From Poseidonibacter parvus (GTDB taxonomy: Bacteria; Campylobacterota; Campylobacteria; Campylobacterales; Arcobacteraceae), in the NCBI RefSeq assembly GCF_001956695.1, contig NZ_CP019070.1, positions 1,116,001 to 1,180,000 on the forward strand: a DNA stretch of 64,000 nucleotides, written 5' to 3'. The notes beneath the pieces are model-generated. The model ran no database searches. It had not been told where the DNA came from and worked only from the letters and a program-made list of their open reading frames with translations. The position numbers were made by a program, and so were the translations under genes. Shown piece by piece: positions 35,855 through 44,439 of this stretch (positions are counted from its first letter, which is position 1; each line of letters starts with the position of its first letter).

Positions 35855-36307
35855 ATGAAAATATTAAAATCCTTCTTTTTTATATTAGCACTTGTATCTA
35901 CTTTGTTTGAATATTTATCTGCAGAATCATCTACTAATTCAAATGATGCTTTATTATCCTTAGCAAAATCAAAACTTGGCAGTCCCTATGTTTATGCTAA
36001 AACTGGTCCTAACAGTTTTGATTGTTCTGGATTTGTGTATTATGTTTTTAATAAAAATAACATTCAAGTTCCTAGGACATCGATTGCTCAATCAAAAATA
36101 GGACGGAAGATTACAAGAGATAAAATCAAAAGAGGTGATTTAGTTTTTTTTGATACAAGTTTAAAAGGTCACGTAAATCATAGTGGGATATATCTAGGCA
36201 ATGGTAAATTTATTCATGCTAGTTCTGGAAGAGCAAATAGTGTAACTATTTCTAATATAGATGGATGGTATAAAGATAAATTTAAATGGGGAATAAATAG
36301 GAAATAA
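35855..36307 (+). CDS. NlpC/P60-family cell-wall endopeptidase
   Basis: The 150-residue exported protein has a signal peptide (MKILKSFFFILALVSTLFEYLSA) and the full catalytic set of NlpC/P60: Cys in SFDCSGFVYYVF, His in GHVNHSGIYLGNG and the third polar residue in FIHASSGR. These enzymes cleave D-gamma-glutamyl-diaminopimelate bonds in peptidoglycan. The length suits a single-domain Spr/NlpC-like protein. Confidence 0.92.
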   Translation: MKILKSFFFILALVSTLFEYLSAESSTNSNDALLSLAKSKLGSPYVYAKTGPNSFDCSGFVYYVFNKNNIQVPRTSIAQSKIGRKITRDKIKRGDLVFFDTSLKGHVNHSGIYLGNGKFIHASSGRANSVTISNIDGWYKDKFKWGINRK

Positions 36308-36398
36308 AATTAATGTACACAATATGAACTTTATTCCAATCCTAAGTTACACTTAGATAAAAATTATCGGTTTTTAACTTTGTTTTTTATTTTTATTA

Positions 36399-36415
36399 GC
36401 TTATAATATAAGCTA
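36399..36415. promoter_or_regulatory. 17-base palindrome upstream of the dienelactone hydrolase gene
   Basis: AGCTTATA-A-TATAAGCT is a perfect 8-bp inverted repeat, 29 bases before the ATG at 36444, overlapping -10-like sequence (TATAAT). It may be an operator. Confidence 0.4.
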
Positions 36416-36443
36416 TAAATTATTAAAAAATAAAGGATTAACT

Positions 36444-37340
36444 ATGAAAAATAATACTACAGAATATGATAACATCCCTCAAGAAGCATTTGATTGGTAT
36501 GATGAATATGCACACGGCATAATAGATAGACGTACTTTTATGAAAAAACTTGGAGGTTTAACTGCTCTTGGTTTTACTATGGCTACATTAACTTCTGCTT
36601 TATTACCAAATTATCTTTTAGCAGAGCAAGTATCTTTTAATGATGAAGGTATAAAAGCAACATATGAAGAGTTTGATTCGCCTGAAGGTCATGGTAAAGG
36701 AAAGGGTTATTTAGTAGTTCCAAAAAATTTAGATGGAAAAGCTCCCGTAGTATTAGTAATACACGAAAATCGTGGCTTAAACCCTTATATCAAAGATGTT
36801 GCAAGACGACTTGCTAAAGCTGGTTTTATTGCTTTTGCTCCTGATGCTTTATATCCTTTAGGTGGATATCCAGGGAACGATGATGAAGGTCGTGCTATGC
36901 AAAAAACAATGGATAGAGCAAAAATTCAAAATGATTTTGTTGCAGCTGCACACTTTTTAAAATCGCACTCTAATAGTAATGGTAAATTAGGCGCTGTTGG
37001 TTTTTGTTTTGGTGGTTATATTGTAAATTATTTAGCTGCTGTTGATTCTAAGCTTATTAATGCTGGAGTACCTTTTTATGGTACACCTGCAAGTGCAAAC
37101 TTACGTAAAAATATTAAAGCACCTCTTATGATTCAATTAGGTGAATTAGATAAAAGAGTTAATGCCACATGGCCTGAATATGAGCAGGACTTAAAAGCTA
37201 ATAATGTTGAATATACAATGCACATGTATAAAAATGCTAACCATGGTTTTCATAATGACTCAACAGGTCGATATGATAAAGGAAATGCTCAACTTGCATG
37301 GGAAAGAACAATTGAGTTTTTTAATAAAAAATTAACTTAA
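36444..37340 (+). CDS. Exported dienelactone hydrolase family protein
   Basis: The 298-residue alpha/beta hydrolase starts with a TAT-like region (DRRTFMKKLGGLTALGFTMATLTSALL). The core matches dienelactone hydrolases: VVLVIHENRGLNPYIKDVARRLAKAGFIAFAPDAL, nucleophile loop GAVGFCFGGY (Cys as nucleophile), acid near GELDKRVN and His in NANHGFHND. It should hydrolyse a lactone or ester in the periplasm. The substrate is unknown. It is convergent with the peroxiredoxin gene. Confidence 0.9.
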   Translation: MKNNTTEYDNIPQEAFDWYDEYAHGIIDRRTFMKKLGGLTALGFTMATLTSALLPNYLLAEQVSFNDEGIKATYEEFDSPEGHGKGKGYLVVPKNLDGKAPVVLVIHENRGLNPYIKDVARRLAKAGFIAFAPDALYPLGGYPGNDDEGRAMQKTMDRAKIQNDFVAAAHFLKSHSNSNGKLGAVGFCFGGYIVNYLAAVDSKLINAGVPFYGTPASANLRKNIKAPLMIQLGELDKRVNATWPEYEQDLKANNVEYTMHMYKNANHGFHNDSTGRYDKGNAQLAWERTIEFFNKKLT

Positions 37341-37372
37341 TATTTACTCTTACGACCCATAATAAATTAAAG

Positions 37373-37407
37373 ACTTTAACTCTTATAAATAATTTAAGAG
37401 TTAAAGT
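37373..37407. terminator. Bidirectional hairpin between convergent genes
   Basis: A 13-bp perfect stem (ACTTTAACTCTTA / TAAGAGTTAAAGT) with a 9-base loop lies between the ends of the dienelactone hydrolase and peroxiredoxin genes. Confidence 0.6.
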
Positions 37408-37432
37408 ATTGTCTAATAAAAATGATGAAGCA

Positions 37433-38080
37433 TTAGAATTTTTTTAAAGCATCAATAATATCTTCAGGTTCAGCTCTTGTTCTATAGTCTACATCTACAT
37501 GCCTCCATGTAATAATTCCATCTTTTCCAAGTACATACGTAGCAGGAATAGGTAATATATCTGCATTTCCATTATTGATTGATTCTAGGTCAAGGCCTCT
37601 ATCTACTTTCATATGGTCTGTTAAAAATTCAGGTACTTTCCATGCTACACCATATTTCGATGCTACACTTGCGTTTTGGTCTGATAGCACAATAAAGTCA
37701 ATCTTTGATATCTCATCTTTGTTTAGTGAATTATCAGGTATTTGAGGACTGATAGCTACAAGTTGTGCACCAAGTGCATGAATATCTGCTAATCTTGATT
37801 GCATTGCTTTTAACTGTAAATTACAATAAGGACACCAGCTTCCACGGTAAAATGTAACAACTACAGGACCATCTTTTATTAATGTTTCTAAAGAAATGAT
37901 TTCATTTTGTGCATTTGGTAATTCAAAGTTCGGAGCTTTTGTATTAACTTTTACTGCATTTTTACCTTCTTGAAATTCTTTTGCAGTGTTTACTACTTCA
38001 TCAACTGTTTTCATAAAATCAGGATTTGCTTCTCTTCCCATTGCAACTTTTTCATCTGTTTGTTCTTTTAATGTTTTCAT
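37433..38080 (-). CDS. Peroxiredoxin-like (AhpC/TSA) protein
   Basis: The 215-residue protein has a thioredoxin fold with VVVTFYRGSWCPYCNLQLKAMQ. A CPYC pair sits where peroxiredoxins have the peroxidatic Cys. The sequence KAPNFELPNAQNEIISLETLI before it and the PATYVLGKDGIITWRHVDVDYRTRAEP after it are typical of the 'AhpC/TSA, peroxiredoxin-like' group. It should reduce peroxides. It lies beside a TetR-DoxX-AhpD-like set on the same strand, which suggests a shared oxidative or electrophile stress role. Confidence 0.88.
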   Translation of the reverse strand: MKTLKEQTDEKVAMGREANPDFMKTVDEVVNTAKEFQEGKNAVKVNTKAPNFELPNAQNEIISLETLIKDGPVVVTFYRGSWCPYCNLQLKAMQSRLADIHALGAQLVAISPQIPDNSLNKDEISKIDFIVLSDQNASVASKYGVAWKVPEFLTDHMKVDRGLDLESINNGNADILPIPATYVLGKDGIITWRHVDVDYRTRAEPEDIIDALKKF

Positions 38081-38167
38081 ATTGTTCCTTTGAGTTTTTA
38101 ATAAAAAATTAATTTAATGTTCTTTTTTCTAGAATACTAGTTAGGGTATTAAGGAAGTTAAAGAGTT

Positions 38168-38197
38168 AGATAAATCCTATAAAAATAGGATTTATCT
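38168..38197. terminator. Hairpin downstream of the DoxX-like gene
   Basis: A 13-bp perfect stem (AGATAAATCCTAT / ATAGGATTTATCT) with an AAAA loop on the plus strand. No long T-run follows on the minus strand, so it may end the TetR operon only in part. Confidence 0.5.
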
Positions 38198-38201
38198 TAG
38201 T

Positions 38202-38648
38202 TTATTTCTTTTCTGATAAACTTTTTAGTGAGCTTAAAATATCATATTTTCTTAAGTATAGTAGGTTTATAATTGATGTTATCACAATAAAAAGAGCGAT
38301 AATAACAAGAGGTAATTTAGGTTCATCTCTTAGTATAAACTCTGCTAGTAAAGCACCTATCATTGCACCTATTCCATATAGATAAAAAAACACTATGTAG
38401 ATTAATTCTTTAGATTGAGTTCTTACTTTATTTCTTATTAGTAGATAAAAACTTATTAAAAAACCTAAACAAGCTATCATAATAATAACTCCTGTGAATA
38501 ATCTAAAGAATGTTGGGTCTATTCCTATAGGCTTAGCCATTTCGATAAATGCTTGAACTGAAACTGGCCAAGCAAAAAACTTTGATAAAACAAATCTTAT
38601 TAGAAGAAGACCACTTAACAATGTTGTGATTTTCGTAAATATACTCAT
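38202..38648 (-). CDS. DoxX-like small integral membrane protein
   Basis: The 148-residue protein has four hydrophobic segments (about 7-22, 47-67, 82-102, 112-130). The start (SGLLLIRFVLSKFFAWPVSVQAFIEMAKPIGIDPTFFRLFTGVIIMIACLGFLI) follows the DoxX-type pattern, with sequence before the second helix resembling 'f.G..ellgg..l'. DoxX proteins often accompany redox or detoxification genes. It is 48 bases from the AhpD-like gene upstream. Confidence 0.7.
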   Translation of the reverse strand: MSIFTKITTLLSGLLLIRFVLSKFFAWPVSVQAFIEMAKPIGIDPTFFRLFTGVIIMIACLGFLISFYLLIRNKVRTQSKELIYIVFFYLYGIGAMIGALLAEFILRDEPKLPLVIIALFIVITSIINLLYLRKYDILSSLKSLSEKK

Positions 38649-38696
38649 AATTTTCCTTAATTTTTATTTGATTTTATAATTTATAATTATTAGATT

Positions 38697-38996
38697 TTAG
38701 CTAACGCTACAAGTTCCATCAGTACAGATTTCATCATTATTATCATCCCAGCTAGATAAGGCTGTTCTTGAAATAACACCAGCACTAGTTATTGCAACAA
38801 AATCTGAAAGATCTATTAATTCTTTTTTAGAAATATCATCTTCTAATGCTTCTGTAAACCTTCTAGTTGAACATACAGTACAGCCTAATGTTAATGTAAC
38901 GGCTAACCCTACTAAATGTTTTTCTCTTTTTGATAGAGATGAATCCTCACTTATTTCTTTTAATGCTTTTACTGCTTTTAAATCTTCACCTGTCAT
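38697..38996 (-). CDS. AhpD-like (carboxymuconolactone decarboxylase family) protein
   Basis: The 99-residue protein has the CMD/AhpD core: SKREKHLVGLAVTLTLGCTVCSTRRFTEALE, with the CxxC redox pair (CTVC). The usual His after the CxxC is replaced by Arg (CSTRRF). AhpD-like proteins reduce peroxiredoxins or act as decarboxylases. It sits 26 bases after the TetR gene. The C-terminal ICTDGTCSVS adds two more Cys. Confidence 0.82.
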   Translation of the reverse strand: MTGEDLKAVKALKEISEDSSLSKREKHLVGLAVTLTLGCTVCSTRRFTEALEDDISKKELIDLSDFVAITSAGVISRTALSSWDDNNDEICTDGTCSVS

Positions 38997-39022
38997 TTTT
39001 AATCCTTTATTTTTAATTTTTA

Positions 39023-39583
39023 TTATCTAATCATATTTAGAATATTTTTTATTATAATTTCACCATCTTCTTTTGATGAATTATATTTACCATGTACATG
39101 AAAACCATGAACCATTGTTATAATAGTTAGAGACATTGCTCTCTCATCTGCACTAAATTCATCCATTTCTTTTGCCTGTTGAAGGTTAAGCTCTAATTGC
39201 ATACGAATTTTTTTAAAAAACTCTTCTGGAATTTCATATGCCTGTGTATCTAAAAAATCTTTTTCACACATTGTATTAGAAAATAAACAACCTTTGTAAT
39301 TCTCACTAAAGGCAAAATTCCTAAAAAAAAGTTCAATACCTTTTTTTCCAGGATTGTCTTTTAAAATAGAAACTTGATTTGAAGCTCGTCTTTTATAATA
39401 ATTATTTAATGCATCTTTAAAAAGACCTTCTTTATCTTTAAATAAAGAGTACATAGTTCCACGATTTAATCCTGTATGTGAAACCAACTCTGCCATAGAT
39501 ACTGCTTCATATCCTTTTTGCCAAAATATTTCCATTGCACGATCAAGTACATTTTCTAAATCATATTCAACAGGTCTTGCCAT
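39023..39583 (-). CDS. TetR-family transcriptional regulator
   Basis: The 186-residue protein has an N-terminal HTH (AMEIFWQKGYEAVSMAELVSHTGLNRGTMYSLFKDKEGLFKDAL) and a C-terminal ligand/dimer domain. Its last residues before the stop are NILNMIR. It heads the operon with AhpD-like and DoxX-like genes. A long palindrome 20 bases upstream of its ATG is the probable operator, so it likely represses its own operon. An electrophilic or peroxide signal would release it; the ligand is unknown. Confidence 0.92.
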   Translation of the reverse strand: MARPVEYDLENVLDRAMEIFWQKGYEAVSMAELVSHTGLNRGTMYSLFKDKEGLFKDALNNYYKRRASNQVSILKDNPGKKGIELFFRNFAFSENYKGCLFSNTMCEKDFLDTQAYEIPEEFFKKIRMQLELNLQQAKEMDEFSADERAMSLTIITMVHGFHVHGKYNSSKEDGEIIIKNILNMIR

Positions 39584-39602
39584 TATATATCCTTTGTAAA
39601 TA

Positions 39603-39628
39603 CATTATAGAATAGTAATTCTATAATG
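39603..39628. promoter_or_regulatory. Probable TetR operator
   Basis: CATTATAGAAT-AGTA-ATTCTATAATG: perfect 11-bp arms with a 4-base spacer, 20 bases upstream of the TetR gene start. Size and position fit autoregulation by a TetR dimer. Confidence 0.72.
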
Positions 39629-39634
39629 TCAAGT

Positions 39635-39669
39635 AAAAAAAGCCAACAAAAGAATTGTTGGCTTTTTTT
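39635..39669 (-). terminator. Intrinsic terminator of the ASFYP repeat gene
   Basis: AGCCAACAA (39641-39649), loop AAGAA, TTGTTGGCT (39655-39663), flanked by A-runs and T-runs on both sides, so it works in both directions. It lies just beyond the minus-strand repeat gene. Confidence 0.85.
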
Positions 39670-39698
39670 ATTAAGGAGAGGGATTTCTTGTTAAATTA

Positions 39699-40061
39699 TT
39701 AACAAGAAGTATGAAGTCTAGTATCAGTATCTTCTTCTGGATAGAAAGAAGCTAGTGTACAATGACTAATAGCAGATGCTGCTAAAATATTAGTACTTGC
39801 TGCTGATGTTTGTGTATTGTTAAAACTTAAATAATCTGGTGTATCACTATTTTCTAGTGGATAAAAAGATGCAAATACTTTGTTATCACTAGTTGCTACT
39901 GCCAAAGTTTGATAAGCTTTTGAATCATCTTGAACTGAAGAAAGATAACTTGGAGTGTCATCGTTCTCAACTGGGTAAAAACTTGCAAATGTATCTTGTG
40001 CTGATAATGCACTTCCTGCTAATAAACTTAATCCTATAATAGTTGTTGATAATTTTTTCAT
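39699..40061 (-). CDS. Small secreted protein with three ASFYP repeats
   Basis: The 120-residue protein has a signal peptide (MKKLSTTIIGLSLLAGSALSA, cut after residue 21). The mature part carries three copies of a short motif: FASFYPVENDDTPSYL (25-40), FASFYPLENSDTPDYL (63-78) and LASFYPEEDTDTRLH (103-117). They are spaced 38 and 40 residues apart by low-complexity Ser/Thr/Ala-rich linkers. The only cysteines are 101 and 120, flanking the third repeat, so a disulfide is possible. I know no family with this motif. It has its own terminator, which fits a monocistronic transcript. Confidence 0.8.
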   Translation of the reverse strand: MKKLSTTIIGLSLLAGSALSAQDTFASFYPVENDDTPSYLSSVQDDSKAYQTLAVATSDNKVFASFYPLENSDTPDYLSFNNTQTSAASTNILAASAISHCTLASFYPEEDTDTRLHTSC

Positions 40062-40243
40062 TGTAAATCCTTTTAAATATTAATTTTTTATTTTCGTTTG
40101 TTTGATAAGTGTATTATAGATTTTTTATGTGTATCTTGCGTAAAGAGTTCGTTTATTGTTTGTGTAGTGAGATTTAAACAATATATTAACTCTAGTATCA
40201 TAAAATGGCAGTAAGGTATGTAAAAGTTAAAAGGACACATCTA

Positions 40244-40837
40244 ATGTTAAACGCTAATGACAATCATCAGCACTTCAAAATATTCAAACCACATGGTTTT
40301 TTAAGTCAGTTTGTACAAGAAGCTAAAAGAAAGAAAAAACTATTAGGTGACTTATTTAATTTCCCTGATAAGACTATGGCTATTGGCCGTTTAGATCATG
40401 ACTCAGAAGGATTATTGTTACTTACAACTGATGGTATGATGAGTTATAAAATAAGAGACAAAGGTATAGAAAAAGAGTATTATGTACAAGTTGATGGAGA
40501 TATTACCGAAGATGCAATGACTAAGCTTCAAAATGGTGTTGAAATTACAGTTAACTCAAGTAAATATCAAACACTACCTTGTAAAGCATTTACTCTTGAT
40601 ATTGAACCTAAACTGCCCAATCGTGGACGTAATATTCGTGACCAAAGACATGGACCTACAAGTTGGATTTCTATTACTTTATGTGAAGGTAAAAAGCGCC
40701 AAATAAGAAAAATGACAGCAGCTGTTGGTTTTCCTACTTTAAGACTAGTTAGAGTTAGAATTGGCGATATTCACATTGATGAGATGAATGCTGGTGATGT
40801 TGTTGCACTAGCAAATTTTAATGATGTAATTGAGTGA
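40244..40837 (+). CDS. rluE: Ribosomal large subunit pseudouridine synthase (RluE-like)
   Basis: I prefer the ATG at 40244, 8 bases after AAGGA, over an earlier in-frame ATG at 40205; this gives 197 residues. The protein starts in the catalytic domain without an S4 domain: IFKPHGFLSQF, the active-site GRLDHDSEGLLLLTTDG with catalytic Asp, KEYYVQVDG, LCEGKKRQIRKMTAAVGFPTLRLVRVRIGD. The absence of S4 fits RluE, which modifies U2457 of 23S rRNA in E. coli. Confidence 0.88.
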   Translation: MLNANDNHQHFKIFKPHGFLSQFVQEAKRKKKLLGDLFNFPDKTMAIGRLDHDSEGLLLLTTDGMMSYKIRDKGIEKEYYVQVDGDITEDAMTKLQNGVEITVNSSKYQTLPCKAFTLDIEPKLPNRGRNIRDQRHGPTSWISITLCEGKKRQIRKMTAAVGFPTLRLVRVRIGDIHIDEMNAGDVVALANFNDVIE

Positions 40838-40881
40838 CAGTTTCAGATATAAACGGATGTCTAAAGATAAATTAAAACTTT

Positions 40882-42045
40882 TTATTCTTCAGTTACATCA
40901 GGCATATAATCTAAACTATCATGAATTGCATGATGAATAAATGAAAGTTTTGTTCTTACAGCTTGAGTTAAAACAAATGGGTAAGCATCATTCATCCCCA
41001 TACTACGATTTAATGAATTAAGAATAATTGCAAAATCCATCCATGTATCTAAAATTGTATCTATTGATGTTTGAGAAGAAAAGAAATATGAATCTTGTGG
41101 TAAATTTAAATCTCCAACATGTTCTTTTATATCCGTTCTTCCTGTTGTTGAACCAGTAATATTAAAGTTTTTTGCAGTTTCTAATGTATCCATTATATGC
41201 ATATAATGAGCCCATGTTTCTGCCCAATCTTCATAAGGATGCATTGTTGCATATTCACTAATAAAATCTTTATCCCAATCTTTTGGTGCACCATTTTTAT
41301 AATATTTTTTAAGTGCTTTTGAGTAATCTTCTTCATCATCTCCAAAATACTTTTTACATAATTCATGTTTCTCTTCAGAAATTAGAATTAGTTTATTAAA
41401 ATAGTAGTGTCCTAGTTCATGTCTAAAATGACCAAGTAATGTACGATATTTTTCACTCATAGCAACTTTCGTATGTGATCTAGCTACTTCATCTGCTTCA
41501 GCTAAGTTAATAGTGATATGACCATTGTCATGACCTGTAAAAACAGCTTCTTGGTCTTCTAATTTGCTTACAAAGTGATCTTCTACATCTCTATCAGTTA
41601 TAAAATCAAAACTCAAACCACTTTCTTCATTTTGAAGAATATTTTCTAATGGAAGGTTTAATTCTTTTAAAGTATAAATAGCACGACGCTTTGCAACTTC
41701 CATTTTTTTCCATAAAGGAATATGTTTAACAATAGTTAAATCAGGAATCGTTTCATTAAAACGACAAGCAAAACACAATACTTCGTCTTTATCAGGCACT
41801 GGTTCAAAAGTATCCATGTTTACCATACCATTACAAGCTTGATATGTTTTGTGATTATCACATTTTTGATAAGGTACTTTTGATTGTGATGCTTTATAAT
41901 AATAACCGCTTTCTTCATCAAAATCATAAGGTTCAACTTTATTAAAAGTGTCATCAACTCCTACAACTCTTTCACAAGCAACACAAGATTGGCTTTCAAA
42001 AAATAGTATTTGTTGATTTTCACAACTACATTTAAATGTTCTCAT
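40882..42045 (-). CDS. Putative zinc-binding metallopeptidase (Peptidase_Mx type)
   Basis: The 387-residue protein begins with a zinc-ribbon-like region (FKCSCENQQILFFESQSCVAC, later CDNH, CNGM, CFAC) followed by a peptidase domain with the HFRHELGHYYF zincin motif (His, Glu, His). YEDWAETWAHYMHIMDTLETA supplies the third ligand region. This is the arrangement of the 'putative zinc-binding peptidase' family PF15887. It is cytoplasmic (no signal). The substrate is unknown. Confidence 0.87.
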   Translation of the reverse strand: MRTFKCSCENQQILFFESQSCVACERVVGVDDTFNKVEPYDFDEESGYYYKASQSKVPYQKCDNHKTYQACNGMVNMDTFEPVPDKDEVLCFACRFNETIPDLTIVKHIPLWKKMEVAKRRAIYTLKELNLPLENILQNEESGLSFDFITDRDVEDHFVSKLEDQEAVFTGHDNGHITINLAEADEVARSHTKVAMSEKYRTLLGHFRHELGHYYFNKLILISEEKHELCKKYFGDDEEDYSKALKKYYKNGAPKDWDKDFISEYATMHPYEDWAETWAHYMHIMDTLETAKNFNITGSTTGRTDIKEHVGDLNLPQDSYFFSSQTSIDTILDTWMDFAIILNSLNRSMGMNDAYPFVLTQAVRTKLSFIHHAIHDSLDYMPDVTEE

Positions 42046-42218
42046 TTAGGTACTCTACTTATTATATGGATTTGTTAGATATAAAAAACGCAACTATTGC
42101 ATATAGAAGCTTTTAAAAGGATTAAAAGTATACAGCTGATTACTTTTATCTAATTTATTGTTAAGTATAGATTTATTTAATGTACAGTAAATTGTGGCAA
42201 TTTTAAATAAGGACAATT

Positions 42219-42566
42219 ATGGATAATACTTTAATTTATATACCTTTAGCATTTATAGCTTTTATCGCTTATAAAAAATACGCTCAGTATAAGGTCTTAA
42301 AACTCGTTCCATCTTTACTTAAAGAGGGTGCTTTGATTATTGATGTTAGAAGTGTAGATGAGTTTACTATAGCAAATAAAAAAGGAAGTATAAATATACC
42401 CATAACTTCGATTAATGAAAAAATATCACAAGTTGATAAAAATAAACCTATAATTCTTTGTTGTGCAAGTGGAAGTAGAAGTGCAATAGCAAAGCGTGTT
42501 TTTATTTCTAAAGGATTTAAAAGTGTTCATAATGCAGGTTCATGGCATGCTCTAAGAAAATTTTAA
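42219..42566 (+). CDS. Membrane-anchored rhodanese-like protein
   Basis: The 115-residue protein has one N-terminal membrane segment (about 4-20, LIYIPLAFIAFIAYKKY) and a single rhodanese domain with ALIIDVRSVDEF and active-site loop ILCCASGSRSAIA. It has two adjacent Cys (CC) at the catalytic position. A sulfur-transfer or redox role at the inner membrane is likely. Ribosome site AAGGA precedes the ATG. Confidence 0.88.
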   Translation: MDNTLIYIPLAFIAFIAYKKYAQYKVLKLVPSLLKEGALIIDVRSVDEFTIANKKGSINIPITSINEKISQVDKNKPIILCCASGSRSAIAKRVFISKGFKSVHNAGSWHALRKF

Positions 42567-42608
42567 ACATTTATTACTAAGGAAGATATTATTTTTACAA
42601 TCAAAGAA

Positions 42609-43091
42609 ATGTGGATTTTTCCAATGTGTGTTACAGTATATCTTCTTATGGATATATATTATGAAATTCTAGGAGGAATCTCTCTTTACTTATTTTGTAT
42701 AGTTGCTTTTGGTGTAATTTTTGCCTTTTCCTTTATAATTACTAGAAAAGGTAAACGTTTGGAATACGTTGGTATATACTTTATGACTTATTTAATAACT
42801 AGTATATTTTGTATAGTAATGTTATTCCCTCAAACGAGTAAAGAGCAGTACTTAGAAGCACCAGTTCTTAATAAAATTAGAAAAAGCACATCAAGATCAA
42901 CTGGAGTTTATGCATATCTTCTAGAACTTAATATTAATGACAAAGAAAAGTTTGAATATTTTGTACCAAAAAGAATTTGGAATAATATAAGACCAAAAAA
43001 TATTGTTTTTGTATTTTATAAAGAGAATATTTTTGGTTTCAAAGTTGTTAAGGATGTTAGACAAACGATTGAAAAAAGAAAAAGGTATTAA
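42609..43091 (+). CDS. Hypothetical membrane protein
   Basis: The 160-residue protein has three hydrophobic segments in its first 80 residues (FPMCVTVYLLMDIYYEI, ISLYLFCIVAFGVIFAFSFII, VGIYFMTYLITSIFCIVMLF) and a basic soluble C-terminal half (KIRKSTSRSTG... and FKVVKDVRQTIEKRKRY). The ATG at 42609 has no ribosome site close by. AAGGAAG lies 20 or more bases upstream, so a start at an upstream ATT or ATA codon is possible. Function unknown. Confidence 0.6.
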   Translation: MWIFPMCVTVYLLMDIYYEILGGISLYLFCIVAFGVIFAFSFIITRKGKRLEYVGIYFMTYLITSIFCIVMLFPQTSKEQYLEAPVLNKIRKSTSRSTGVYAYLLELNINDKEKFEYFVPKRIWNNIRPKNIVFVFYKENIFGFKVVKDVRQTIEKRKRY

Positions 43092-43163
43092 CAAATCTAG
43101 CAAATGTACTAATAAAACAATCTACTTAGTTCTTGAAATTTGGACTTCAAGTCCTCGTTTTAA

Positions 43164-43189
43164 AAACTAGATTATTTTTAATCTAGTTT
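43164..43189 (-). terminator. Terminator of the methyltransferase gene
   Basis: AAACTAGATTA-TTTT-TAATCTAGTTT, an 11-bp perfect stem, overlaps the stop codon region of the minus-strand methyltransferase gene. Confidence 0.6.
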
Positions 43190-44350
43190 ATTTGTTAGAC
43201 TTTCTCCAAAGGCTTCTTCTATATATGGCGAGATTTGCCACTGATTTTTAAACTCTTTGTATTCATTTACTACTTTTTGTATATTTTGTGTATCTTCAAA
43301 AAAAGCTCTTATCATAATATTTTTAGGTGTGTGTTCCATATCTACAAATTCTAAAACTTGCGTACGATAACCCATGATTTCTAATACATTCGCTCTTACA
43401 CTATCTGTTAAAAGTGAAGCTAATTTTTCTTTTATAATTCCAAATTTCATCATTGGATTCATTTTTTGATTTTTGATTTTCTTTAAGAATTCATGTTGAC
43501 AACAAGGAACTGCAAGTATTACTTTAGAACCCCAATTTACTGCTTTTGCTAAGGCTTCGTCTGTTGCTGTATTACATGCATGAAGTGAAATAACCATATC
43601 AACATTTGAAAATTGATTAAATCCTTTAATATCACCTTGCTCAAATCTTAAATCATCAAAGCTAAGTTTTTTAGCTAAGTTTGAACAAAATTCAATAACA
43701 TTTTCTTTTAAGTCAAGTCCTACAATTTCTACATTGTAACCCATTTTTAGTACTAAATAATCATAAAGTGCAAAAGTTAAATATGCTTTTCCACAACCAA
43801 AATCAATGATTCTAATTGTTTTATTTTTATCTAAATAAGGAATACAATCAGAAACAAGCTCTAAATATCTATTTATTTGCTTAAACTTATCATATTTTGA
43901 GTTTACGATTTTCCCTTCTTTTGTCATAATTCCAAGTTCAATTAAAAAAGGTGTTAACTCGCCTTCATTTAGAATATATTTTTTCTTTCTATTATGAGAG
44001 GCTTCTTCAAACTTTTTTGTAGGTTTTTTTTGATTGATATTTAACTTACCTTTTTTATTTATTAAAACATGATAATCAGATTTAATTGTATTAATAAGTG
44101 CTTGTTTGAAATATGTTTCAAGAAGCTTTGTCATTTCTTCTATCGTTTCATTATTATTTAGATTTTTATGTTCTACATTTTTATCATAGAAGTATTCAAA
44201 TTGATATTTTTCTTCATTTTTTATTATTACTTTTTTTATTGTCACTTTATTAAAAGTTTTTGAAGCTTTATTTCTTATTCCAGAAAAACTTGCAGATATT
44301 ATACTTTCTTCGTTTATTACTTTTTTTACTAATTCAGATATATTTTCCAA
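43178..44350 (-). CDS. SAM-dependent methyltransferase (Methyltransf_32 type)
   Basis: The 390-residue protein has an N-terminal region of about 150 residues (IRNKASKTFNKVTIKKV...) and a methyltransferase domain. It shows the SAM loop IRIIDFGCGKAYLTFALYDYL, acidic VEIVGLDLKENVIEFC, then VDMVISLHACNTATDEALA and KVILAVPCCQHEF. The HACNTATD and PCCQHE blocks are those of PF13679 proteins (METTL25/TRMT13-like fold), many of which act on RNA. The target is unknown. It stands alone. Confidence 0.85.
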   Translation of the reverse strand: MENISELVKKVINEESIISASFSGIRNKASKTFNKVTIKKVIIKNEEKYQFEYFYDKNVEHKNLNNNETIEEMTKLLETYFKQALINTIKSDYHVLINKKGKLNINQKKPTKKFEEASHNRKKKYILNEGELTPFLIELGIMTKEGKIVNSKYDKFKQINRYLELVSDCIPYLDKNKTIRIIDFGCGKAYLTFALYDYLVLKMGYNVEIVGLDLKENVIEFCSNLAKKLSFDDLRFEQGDIKGFNQFSNVDMVISLHACNTATDEALAKAVNWGSKVILAVPCCQHEFLKKIKNQKMNPMMKFGIIKEKLASLLTDSVRANVLEIMGYRTQVLEFVDMEHTPKNIMIRAFFEDTQNIQKVVNEYKEFKNQWQISPYIEEAFGESLTNKLD

Positions 44351-44439
44351 AACTTTAAAACTCCTATTTTTTGTATGATATCAAAACACAAGTGAAGTTT
44401 AATTAAAATACGAAACAAATATATAAAAAGGCAATGATA

